A stretch of 11,029 nt of DNA from Phoronis pallida (taxonomy: Eukaryota > Phoronida > Phoronidae). Numbering within the stretch: the stretch's first letter is position 1; the number at the start of each line of letters is the position of its first letter. This document shows positions 1 to 7,525 of the stretch, one piece after another. The stretch covers positions 1 to 11,029 of the forward strand of contig JAOXYC010218461.1 of the NCBI GenBank assembly GCA_028565715.1, read 5' to 3'. The translations under genes and the position numbers were made by a program. The notes below the pieces were generated by a model. That model saw nothing but the letters and a program-made list of their open reading frames with translations, had not been told where the DNA came from and did no database searches.

Positions 1-17
1 ATTGTTCTGAGATAGCC

Positions 18-170
18 AAACGCGGGGGTCGTCGGCTGTGTTTCGTGGGATTGGTCCTGAACTATTTCGTGACGTCACCAACACCCACAATTGTGGGAAA
101 TGGACAACCGGTTCTCAAAGAGTGTAACCGTAGGGAACCAGGTTAAGCAATGCTGGATTTTGTGTCGTCG
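18..170 (+). repeat. Dispersed direct repeat, copy 1 (hairpin-bearing)
   Basis: Aligns over about 150 bp with 502-650. Shared blocks include the GGTCGTCGGCTG segment, GGTCCTGAACTATTT, GTGACGTCAC and TTCTCAAAGA. The palindrome GTGACGTCAC (69-78) contains a perfect CRE consensus (TGACGTCA). A few bases later comes a second perfect palindrome, CCCACAATTGTGGG (84-97). No coding role is supported. The repeat resembles sequence I recall as multicopy in cnidarian genomes; this is unverified. Confidence 0.75.
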
Positions 171-501
171 TTAAAAATCGTGATTTCACCGAAATCAAAC
201 TAGATATGTGTTCCTGTCTTCCTGTTTCAAACAAAAAACACGACTAAGCATGATGATTGTTGAACATTTCGAAATTCATTCTTTTTTAAACAAGCCCGAT
301 CAGCGGGCTCAAGCTCGCCAACTAACTAAACAGGACTAAACTCTATTTTGTCGTCCATCAATACTCTCAAAGACAAAATTGTGGTTTGGGGACTTGACTA
401 GTTCTGAGAAAAAAATGGAATATCGCGCCAGCCGACGACCGAACACGAAATACAGACGGCAAAAACGGCCATGGCCCACTTCTAGCCTCGTTCCCAAGCC
501 C
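171..501. other. Spacer between repeat copies; no gene seen
   Basis: No convincing coding sequence. It contains a hairpin, AGCCCG/CGGGCT with a 5-nt loop (293-309). CAGCCGACGACC at 429-440 is the exact inverse of the GGTCGTCGGCTG block present in both flanking repeat copies. Open frames on both strands across 336-603 follow the repeat sequence and show no domain I recognise. Confidence 0.5.
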
Positions 502-650
502 AAACGCGGGGGGTCGTCGGCTGCGTTTAGTGGGCTTGGTCCTGAACTATTTTGTGACGTCACAACACCAGCATTTGCTGGTGCTGGTTCTCAAAGAATG
601 TAACTGTAGGCTGATAGTTAGTGCTAAATTGCGGATTTTGTTATTGTCAG
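502..650 (+). repeat. Dispersed direct repeat, copy 2 (hairpin-bearing)
   Basis: Second copy of the repeat at 18-170. The CRE-like palindrome GTGACGTCAC is at 554-563. The next module is a different hairpin, CACCAGCATTTGCTGGTG (566-583, 8-bp stem, TT loop), in the place where copy 1 has CCCACAATTGTGGG. The flanks of the hairpin align closely between copies while the hairpin itself does not. Confidence 0.75.
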
Positions 651-763
651 GAGCAAATAAATGCAAAACCGTATTCCTTAACCAAAAAACCTTAAATTAA
701 ATCCCCAAACGTAGCAAACACATACATGAAGAAAAAACATATCTCTTGAAAAATATTCATTAG

Positions 764-962
764 AATGTCAAGGTCAAATTCAAGGTCACATCTCATAAAA
801 CAAAATGGTCGCCAAATAGTGCAAAACTTGGCTTGCTGATAGATGTGATCAAAAATAAGAGGATTTAAAAGTAATTTATCAACATGATATATATTTAAGT
901 CATCTCATTTTATGTTTCCTTTAAATTGTCAAGAAGACTCATTTGCATAAATCCAATATGGC
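764..962 (+). repeat. Left arm of a long diverged inverted repeat
   Basis: Two anchors match the reverse complement of 4622-4836 in the same order. The 16-bp block AATGTCAAGGTCAAAT (764-779) is exact, and GCATAAATCCAATATGGC (945-962) matches at 17 of 18 positions. The anchors are 199 bp apart here and 215 bp apart on the right. The arm carries two copies of TCAAGGTCA (768-776 and 780-788), which match the extended half-site bound by NR5A/FTZ-F1 and ERR nuclear receptors. The sequence between the anchors is only loosely alike, so the copies are old. Confidence 0.55.
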
Positions 963-1404
963 TGCCATTTTTTCGAATTAGCGACATCTTGAAAACGATT
1001 TTTCACCTTTTTTGAGCTCAAGCAGTTAATAGTGAACAAGGTTTTTTGTAGCAAAACTGAATGAGGTTTATCATCGATGTTTACCAAAGGTTAACTAATT
1101 ACTTTGACAGGCTATCCACGGAGGCCACCTATTAAAGGCTTTGAATAAAATAAACCATGTAACTTCTTCAACCATGCACAGTGTCTTAAGTTTTGCAGAT
1201 AATCAAGTGTTACTCCCGAGTCTAGGACGACGAGATTAATGTATTGGACTAACAATTCCAGATCTTTCAAATCCTCAATAAACAGTCCGCTTTCAATCAA
1301 AAGTGACATCATGAAAAAAACGTAATTTCAACTTCTCACTGAGTCTTGATTTACTAGACACAATAGTCTGCTTGTTAGCATGTTCTTGTCAACAATAAAA
1401 ACTG
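963..1404. other. Non-coding flank with one unassigned minus-strand frame
   Basis: Lies between the left inverted arm and the 3' end of the pseudogene. The only open stretch worth noting is on the minus strand at 1112-1312 (66 codons, starting MMSLLIESGLF and rich in Leu and acidic residues). It is downstream of the pseudogene stop on the same strand. I do not recognise it, and its length is compatible with chance in AT-rich DNA. A second gene or exon of the same mobile unit is possible but unsupported. Confidence 0.25.
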
Positions 1405-4110
1405 TTACTTGCATGATCCTTGACATTCACATTAGTGCAGTGCAGGCTAACGAGTTGATTCGACAACGACATCTCTTGTTGCAGAGTGGTTGACTTTTAC
1501 AACCACACTCAAGCAGCTGTTGGCATGATTTCAATATTTCAGGCAAGTCCATCCAGACTGGTATCCACTGTACACCGTTTAGCTTTTGCCATCCAAAACC
1601 ATCTGGACTTGGTTGTCCTTGTACTGCCTCCAAACGTTTGAGCCAAATGGTCGATTGTAATAAACTTCTGTTATATGCTGTAACAAGGCAGATTGGATTG
1701 GTGGAAGGTTGTGCATCAGCTGAGCTTTTCGAGGGAAAAGTTCTCTTCTTAGTTCGTTCACTTGGGTTTGGCTTGAGTTTCTATCATAAAGACGGCAAGC
1801 AAAAGTTTCAATCTTTTGAAATTCGTCACTGCCTGTGTCCAAGGTAGGAACTGACGCCGTTTTCTTTCCCTTCCCATAGAAATGAGACGTAGTATCCGAA
1901 CCTGTAAAGGCATGGAACATTGGTAGTGCTTGGCATATGTGAGGGGCAAGATGGTCATACACACTGTTGACATAGAATTGTCTTGTGTTTTTTCAAGCTT
2001 TCAGTAGTATCCATAGTTGAATTGCAGGCTGTACAGCTTTCAGTTCATAAAAAAAACACCGAGGAGGATGACAATAATACCCAGTTCTTATATAGCGCTT
2101 TTCTTTCTTGATTCAGAAACTCAAAGCGCTTTACCATACCCACTAGCATTACCCAGGCTACGGATCTGTTCATCAACTCCACGGGGAGCGTACAGCAGGC
2201 GGGCAGTATTCTCGAAAGAGATGCTCTAGCCGTGCTAAGCACTTACAATACCCACCCTACCCTATATAGCCCAGTAGGAAACACTCAGTGCAATGCAACC
2301 CAAGGCGCGAACCCACGACCTTTTTGTTAAAAGGCCGGGAAACTAACCACTGATCTACGAGTGCCTTCCAAGTACATCGGTATCCACTGAAGAAAATTGA
2401 ATCTGGTGATAACCTTTCACCAAGGCATCCAAAACATGAACCTCACACATATTCGTGTGTCAGCCTCCTCATGATCACAAGGAGGCATGACAGAACCTTG
2501 GGAGAGGACAGACTGACCATGGGTAAGATATATATCTTTGCCTGGAGGACATTCAGTTGTCGAAATATCTTCAGGTAAGAGTATGAACAACTCGTCTTTG
2601 TTTTTTGAGTTTTTCAAATTTGACAGGTAGTCGTGTTTGGGGTGAATCTTTAGTTCGATCACCAGAACATCTAGAATCTCTTGTGTAAGCCTTGAGGCTG
2701 TCTTCTGTGTAAGTATCAAACACACTGTCAACTCTATTGCAGTTGCGAAGAGTAGAATGTGTCCACTTGCCAAAGTTTTCACTGAAATGACCAAAGGTTG
2801 ATGATTCCGTTGCAGAAAAGCTATGCACAATAGCAGGTCAATCAAACACCTTCTCTTCTACAAACTCGGGAATGTCTGGCTGAGGGAAATCTAGCATGTT
2901 AAGCAACTGTGCTTTCTGAGATGGCAAGCGCAGGCTACCATCTTGGCCTAGAGAGGGTGGCCAAGAGTGGTTCTCGTGTTTGAAGAAATCTACCAGGTAA
3001 GTATCTCTAACCTGGCTTGCAATAAAAAGCTGACTAAATAAAGAGTAGTCATTCTTGATATCATCATTGCGATGCTTGGTGGCTGTTTTGGTCTCCTCAT
3101 TTGCTGATTTAAAAACAACACACTTGTGTTTCTTGATTGGGGTCTGTATCGGTTGTGATTTCTCAACAAGGACTGCCTGTTAAAAGGTTTCATATTCCCA
3201 GTCACTTCAACATTCTGAAGGGTTGAAGCGTCATCAATGCATCTGTGAGAGTCGATGGTCATCAGTTCATCGCTCTGGTCGAGGAAGGGATTTCCTTTCG
3301 CTGAAATAATGCCACACAGACTGTTTACGTGGTCTTTGAACTTGTTTTCGCAAGGATGGACTGTTTTCGTGGTGATTCATTTCCTCATTATTGTCTTCAA
3401 CATCAAACTGGCATTCAAATTCAGTGAGCAGCTTTGCCAGCTCTGGTCCAAATACCATCCATCTTGTTAAAGCGTTAGAATTCTCGGTTAAACCGATTGC
3501 GCCACCACTGTCTTTGACTAAAGCATTGTTTTGCTCGTGGGCCTGGTCAATTGGATTGCGCAGAACCTTGTCGTGTCTTTGAAAATACATCAATGTACAG
3601 AGAAAAGTTTTCCTGTCGATGTGCTCGAACAATTTCCGGAATTCATAAGTCGGACTTTGGTTTGAACTTTCTATCTTCCAGTCAGAAAACTGCTGCTCTG
3701 GTGATGACACTCAAAGCATGCTTCATCATAGATGCCGTTGCTGCCTTCTCTTTAAAGAGTGGGAGGAGAGCAGACACTCCACGTTGTGATGGTGATTCAG
3801 TCTGTTGAGCTGCATGGTATGTGGCCCAAGACACGTTGTCTACATCATCAAGAACATCTTTTGTCAGCAGTTCTTAACTATGATGAATCCATTTTTGAAA
3901 TAAAAGTTCTATTTAGTGTTATGATGGATCCAGTCGCATTCTTTCACGAGTTGTCCATCAGTAAGAGAAGTCTGGTTTTCTTCTAAACGAAGATTGGCAG
4001 CCATTGGAATTCTTACAGCATTGGTGTTTTATACCGTTTAAACAGACATCTGGAACAAGACTTTAGGTTTCTGGAATGGCGAATCCTTCCTGGAAGGTAT
4101 CGTCATCTTG
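1405..4110 (-). pseudogene. Decayed multicopy PIN/FEN-like protein with C-terminal CXC cluster
   Basis: Minus-strand remnant, N to C from high to low coordinates. Recognisable blocks are SWATYHAAQQ (about 3835-3805), GVSALLPLFKEKAAT (about 3785-3740), NPIDQAHEQNNALVK and GLTENSNALTRWMV (3441-3554), NDYSLFSQLFIAS and FFKHENHSWPPSL (about 3060-2940), HEEADTR (2453-2473), VDTDVL (2370-2387), FHAFTGSDTT (about 1888-1917) and a Cys-rich tail, CGCKSQPLCNKRCRC (within 1442-1507). I recall the same order in large uncharacterised families in cnidarians and molluscs. The acidic HEEADTR/DTDV pair suggests a PIN/FEN-like nuclease fold (inference), and the tail resembles a tesmin/TSO1 CXC zinc cluster. 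It is dead: stops at 1993-1995, 2838-2840, 3682-3684 and 3874-3876; frame changes near 1431, 1631, 2455, 2640, 3185 and 3335; a SINE at 2073-2365; and apparent deletions around 3560-3690. The 5' limit is uncertain. The stop at 1405-1407 follows a CECQGSCK-type ending reached only after the last frameshift. Confidence 0.7.
2073..2365 (-). mobile_element. tRNA-derived SINE inserted in the pseudogene
   Basis: Read on the minus strand, the element starts GGCACTCGTAGATCAGTGG. This contains a Pol III A box (TAGATCAGTGG), followed by a B box (GGTTCGCGCC) at normal tRNA spacing. It ends with AAAGCGCTTTGAG, then AAAAGCGCTATATAAGAAC and a TATTATT-type tail, an ending common to many animal SINEs. About 293 bp long. 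It separates the VDTDVL codons of the host pseudogene from their continuation. No clean target duplication is visible, only weakly similar flanks that both read as V/L-L-G codons. The isoacceptor is uncertain (Val-AAC or Lys-like). Confidence 0.85.
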
Positions 4111-4621
4111 AAGTTGTGTATGTGGCCGAATCGTGCCAGGTGTGAGATCAGTTTTCAACTCATAAATTAATTAGTTTGTACTTTTTTATTCCTTGACCTG
4201 ATGGAATCAAAGTGCAGGATTATATAACCTTAAAAGCGATTTTTATTTTGCCCTCCAGATGGATAACTTAGCTTATGATAATTAATCAAAATAATTTAAT
4301 TGATTTAAAATGCAAGTTAAATGATAATATAATGGTTTTTGAAATAATTTCACATTCATTATTATACTGAACATTTTGTAACTTATTGTGAACTGTAAAA
4401 CAGTTTTTCATTGAAATCTGCAACCAAAACAAAAATTGGCAATCTTCCACTTACCGTTTTACTCAATAACAAAGCATTCAATTAAATCAAAACTGTTGGG
4501 TTTTATTCTAAAAACATTCAAAATACAAATAAATTACATATCAAGCAAAACAAACATGATATTTCATATCTTTTCTGTGAAATTGCCTTCGCCGGACATA
4601 TTCACTGCCACTTACATAGTC
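4111..4621. other. AT-rich non-coding sequence between pseudogene and right arm
   Basis: Very AT-rich, with frequent TAATT and TTAAAT runs. No coding frame, RNA gene or repeat motif is convincing. The 68-codon plus-strand frame at 4436-4642 is low-complexity and crosses into the repeat arm, so I do not treat it as a gene. The position between pseudogene and right arm suggests internal sequence of the same old mobile unit. Confidence 0.4.
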
Positions 4622-4836
4622 GCCATATTGAATTTATGCTAATTAGCTATTCAAATTTCATTATTTTTGAAAATTTTGATGACTTCAATTATAAAATACA
4701 CATGTATGATCAATTTGAAAGCAAAACAAGATATAAACTCACTAACATTTCATAGTTATTCAAATTTAGAAAAAAATAAGCATTTTCAATTGTATTTTTC
4801 TCAAATGACCTTTGACCTCGATTTGACCTTGACATT
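4622..4836 (-). repeat. Right arm of a long diverged inverted repeat
   Basis: The reverse complement of this arm aligns with 764-962. ATTTGACCTTGACATT (4821-4836) is the exact inverse of the left 16-bp anchor, and GCCATATTGAATTTATGC (4622-4639) is the inverse of the second anchor with one mismatch. TGACCT occurs at 4806, 4813 and 4824, and again at 4836-4841 at the arm edge. The first pair forms a DR1 arrangement, and 4824-4832 is a perfect inverse of TCAAGGTCA. The midpoints of the two anchor pairs (about 2792 and 2800) nearly coincide with the middle of the pseudogene. Confidence 0.55.
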
Positions 4837-4941
4837 GACCTCACTTAATAAACATTCAGCATGTCCTAAAGTACCAGTGTGCCAAAAATGGTGCTTTAAT
4901 CCGGGGTGTAAACGTTTTCAGGTTGAGGCCCCCGGCTATAG

Positions 4942-5005
4942 TGGATAACGCGCTGAAATAAATTATTTACTGATGCCGTTCAAGGCCGCTAGATGGCGTT
5001 ATCCA
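4942..5005. repeat. 10-bp inverted repeat, 44-nt loop
   Basis: TGGATAACGC (4942-4951) pairs exactly with GCGTTATCCA (4996-5005). The right half follows GGCCGCTAGATGGCG. It could be the terminus of a small non-autonomous DNA element or a plain stem-loop; no flanking target duplication was found. Confidence 0.5.
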
Positions 5006-5958
5006 TTACATGGGGGTGTGGTTTCATAAAGTCTAACCAAGAGATGCCGATGGTGGTGTTTCAAAACAGAGAATTTCGACCCATTAAGAATTGTTTTTTG
5101 ATATTTTTTCAACTCGTACTGAATCCTAAGTTATTCAACAAAGACATATCAAAAATTTCAAAATTTCACACCCAATATTTCTGATTGTTCCCATTTACGT
5201 TAATTCGTCTATTGTCCTACTATCGCATCTGAGATGGTAGGTAGTTAAGTGGCAATGAATGTTTTTCCATGTTAATTTTCTTTTGTTGTCATCTAAAAAG
5301 GGGAGAAAACTCACCAGATATTCTCTGCACCTATTACCCATGATGGTGACTTCTTCCGGGTTTCTTCTCGCCGACAGGGGAGCTACTGTCAATCAGTTAA
5401 ATGTCCACATCACAGTTTATAGATTTTTGTTGTCTCTTTAAAGCTTCCCCGTCAATATATAAAACCGATAATTCAACGCATTTTTTTTCGACTTTTCGCG
5501 TCCAGTGCATAGCATTCTCTTTTAAGTTCAAACATTAAGTCAGCGACCGTCGGTCATTTTTTCCTTCTGCTTATAAGTTATATCATAAATTCATAGAAGA
5601 TAGCTTGAGTCAACTTATGCTTAGCGTAATGGTCAAATCATACGTTACACTTCAATGCATTTGCCTCGGTTGCATGCAATTGGATTTGAAACGACCTAGT
5701 CATATCTATCTACATATATCTATCTATTTAACATTCGGATTGAGGATTGGTTTGAAGTACGCAAAACCAGATGTGAACCTTACTCCTTTGGATTGAACTA
5801 ATCGCTTAAACTCGAAAATCTGTTCTTTTAAAATGTTTGGTTATATGAACAAATAAAACTCCGTAAACTACTGGGGAGGCTCTGCAAACTGGCTGGAAAC
5901 ATCAATAGATGTTATAGTTACACAGTCAGAAACTAGTTACGCTTGACAGTATTGACAG
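5006..5958. other. Long stretch without a recognisable gene
   Basis: No frame shows a known domain. Notable small items are a minus-strand ATG (5339-5341) followed nine codons later by a textbook donor (CTG|GTGAGT, junction at 5315); a TATATAAAA at 5456-5464; a perfect GACCG-T-CGGTC palindrome at 5545-5555; and a short TCTA/TATC microsatellite-like run at 5703-5729. The frames on both strands at 5195-5441 overlap each other and cannot be told apart from chance. Confidence 0.4.
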
Positions 5959-6133
5959 GAATCTCCATGTCTTGATGGCAAACCTCACTTCCCAAGACAT
6001 GTATACGACATCCTCTTGAAGGGCGACCACTGGCAGGATATTCTCAACCTCATCACGTCCCCGGCATTCCGGCACGCCATCTGCCCTGAGTTTTACGATC
6101 AAGACATGGAGATTCGTGTCGACATTGTCAGGG
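5959..6133 (+). CDS. Candidate internal exon of an unrecognised host gene
   Basis: A 175-bp block with strongly coding-like composition (many C/G third positions) inside AT-rich DNA. It reads ESPCLDGKPHFPRHVYDILL, continues through GDHWQDILNLITSPAFRHAI and ends DMEIRVDIVRG. The frame is closed just upstream by TGA (5953-5955). An AG acceptor sits at 5957-5958 (TTGACAG|GA) and a GT donor at 6134-6135 (CAGGG|GTAATT). After the donor the frame turns into obvious non-coding sequence and the minisatellite. The pyrimidine tract before the acceptor is weak. I do not recognise the protein; it looks globular, with no signal peptide or membrane segment. It may be an exon of a living gene or an isolated remnant. 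Confidence 0.5.
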
Positions 6134-6184
6134 GTAATTACTTTCTAACTGTGTTGTATATTATATCAATAGAATGCCAAAGCA

Positions 6185-6270
6185 TTGCAGCTGGTATTTC
6201 CATCAAAAGGCACTTGCAACTGGTATTTCTATCAAAAAGCCATTTGCAACTGGTATGTCCATAAAAAGCC
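6185..6270 (+). repeat. Three-copy 29-30 bp minisatellite
   Basis: Three imperfect units beginning TTGCARCTGGTAT at about 6185, 6214 and 6244, each continuing with a TCCATCAAAAAG-like segment. The third copy differs most and degrades near 6270. It lies about 50 bp after the donor-like end of the exon at 5959-6133. The repeat makes three overlapping open frames of 60-82 codons, which I do not consider genes. Confidence 0.85.
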
Positions 6271-6576
6271 TGCAGATCGTAAAAAGGTCCTGTCTTTTAC
6301 AGTTTTGTCTTACCACTTCTCCCTGGTTGTTTTTAAAAGCTTGTATTCCATTTCATTATTATTTTAAAAAGTAGTAACTCACGACTGTTTTCTTCTTCGC
6401 GTTACAAAACTACCGGTACATTGTTTTTGTCAGAAGTGATTTTCTTATCTTTGATATTTCAAGGTACATTATAAACTTACATGATTATTGCAAGCACAGA
6501 TTAACAAGTACAATTATTTTGATTGCATCATTATTTTTCCTGAACGCGCCTTCGGGAATGACCGTTGCAGTCGGTG
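6271..6576. other. Non-coding gap between the two exon-like blocks
   Basis: No coding frame or known repeat was recognised. If the block at 6577-6759 is a last exon, this is its 3' UTR and downstream region on the minus strand. An AATAAT soon after the stop (minus strand, about 6536) is the only polyadenylation-like hexamer I see, and it is not the canonical AATAAA. Confidence 0.35.
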
Positions 6577-6759
6577 TTAATTGAGATTATAAGCATCAAT
6601 GTTCTCTTTGCGTTGTATTTTCCGTTGTTCTTTGAATGCGTTAACGTTGTCATCTGACGCCATTTCTTTAACGACTGCATTCTTTGCCTTTTCAAATAAA
6701 TCGGCTGGAAACTCAGACCTACTTCCAATTTCCAGTGTGTCTCCATCAAAGCAGGTTAT
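6577..6759 (-). CDS. Candidate terminal exon of an unrecognised host gene
   Basis: The minus-strand frame is open for 60 codons and closes with TAA (6577-6579). It starts directly after an acceptor-like TAATTAACAG (6760-6769), upstream of which the minus strand has a long CT-rich tract (inverse of the GA run at 6831-6856). It reads ITCFDGDTLEIGSRSEFPAD, then LFEKAKNAVVKEMASDDNVN and ends with a charged Lys/Glu/Arg-rich helix-like tail, KEQRKIQRKENIDAYNLN. The 72-codon frame on the same strand in another phase looks like its shadow. I do not recognise the family. Alternatives are a retrocopy fragment or chance, but the acceptor, stop and composition together favour a real exon. Confidence 0.45.
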   Translation of the reverse strand: MTCFDGDTLEIGSRSEFPADLFEKAKNAVVKEMASDDNVNAFKEQRKIQRKENIDAYNLN

Positions 6760-6830
6760 CTGTTAATTAGGTAAGAATAAACTTATCTTGGTAAATATTT
6801 TGTAAAGGAGATGTTTTGAGCTCGGTTTTC

Positions 6831-6856
6831 AGAGGGAGAGAGAGAGAGTGAGAGAA
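6831..6856 (+). repeat. GA-rich microsatellite
   Basis: An imperfect (GA)n run, AGAGGGAGAGAGAGAGAGTG followed by AGAGA. On the minus strand it is a CT tract about 70-100 bp upstream of the acceptor of the exon at 6577-6759, so it could add to a polypyrimidine-rich intron end. No other function is indicated. Confidence 0.8.
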
Positions 6857-7168
6857 TAGTGACCCGTGTGTAGAGGGTGTCCACCAATTTATGATACCGA
6901 CTGCCTCGAACTGTTTTGTCTTTTTACATTTTTACTTGGCAAAAACTTACGTTTTTTCGCTACCACGTTTCGTTTTTGAGTTATTAACGTTTTTTTATCA
7001 AAATGTGTTCCATTTCATCTAGTATATGGTTGGCAGTGTAGGTCACTTCCCTGTTCCATGGTGCGTGCGTGAGTGAACTTTTCAGTTCTAACTACAGTGC
7101 CAATAGGGTCAATACCTAGTGTTTCGGTGATGGCTCAAAGCCTATTATTTTTTGTCAAAATCAGAATC
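6857..7168. other. Non-coding stretch, nothing recognised
   Basis: No frame with a recognisable protein, no tRNA-like boxes and no strong inverted repeats. T-rich runs such as CGTTTTTTTATC occur. This would be intronic to the minus-strand gene if the exon at 6577-6759 is real. Confidence 0.35.
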
Positions 7169-7525
7169 AAAATGGCGGCTCTGGCATCCATTTTGTGTTT
7201 TTATCGTTTTTTGGCCATATCTCAGTCCCCCATTCGATTCTGAAATTTGGTGTGGGTGTAGATCTTTTAATGCTCTATCGGTAGTGTCTTATCCATTTTG
7301 CTCTACGACTTACCGTTTTCGAGAAATACGTGCATATATTTTCAATTGCAGCCCCTATTGCGGCCATTTTGTATACAAATTACAAGCCTCATTTTTCGTC
7401 CAATTCACTTTAAATTTACAGAAAAAAACATGTTATGGCAAGACCTATGACTTGTTGGATTTTTGTTGAAATCAAATTTAAAATGGCGGCTTCAGCAGCC
7501 ATTTTATTTTTCAATTTTGCTCTAC
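7169..7525 (+). repeat. Repeated AAAATGGCGGC hairpin region
   Basis: Two related hairpins 311 bp apart: AAAATGG/CCATTTT (7169-7194) and TAAAATGGC/GCCATTTTA (7479-7506). Both are preceded by an AATCAAA-like segment and followed by T-rich sequence. TTTTGCTCTAC recurs at 7296-7306 and 7515-7525, and GCGGCCATTTTG lies between them. This points to two diverged, rearranged copies of one dispersed repeat. The 105-codon plus frame at 7152-7469 overlaps the first copy and has no recognisable domain, so I do not call it a gene. Confidence 0.55.

Noticed and set aside
336-603. Overlapping 74-75 codon frames on both strands
   Set aside because: They lie largely within the dispersed repeat, have no recognisable domain, and the two strands compete for the same bases.
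1638-1847. Plus-strand frames overlapping 1638-1847, 2017-2229 and 3255-3986
   Set aside because: Antisense shadows of the minus-strand pseudogene and the SINE. The homology-like blocks are all on the minus strand.
2295-2365. A possible tRNA gene on the minus strand (A and B boxes present)
   Set aside because: The 3' half does not pair with GGCACTC to make an acceptor stem, and the unit continues into a SINE body and tail, so it is the SINE head.
4993-5000. CTCF binding site (CCGCTAGATGGCG)
   Set aside because: Only a partial match. The likely host phylum lacks CTCF, and the motif sits in a short inverted repeat.
5456-5464. TATA box TATATAAAA
   Set aside because: Such strings are expected in AT-rich DNA, and no gene start follows at a suitable distance on the plus strand.
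6016-6374. Three overlapping plus-strand frames running through the minisatellite
   Set aside because: The 29-30 bp repeat generates them. Only the part before 6134 looks coding, and I describe it as an exon instead.
7152-7469. 105-codon plus-strand frame
   Set aside because: Overlaps the AAAATGGCGGC hairpin repeat. The product is Phe/Tyr/Cys-rich as expected from T-rich DNA and has no domain.
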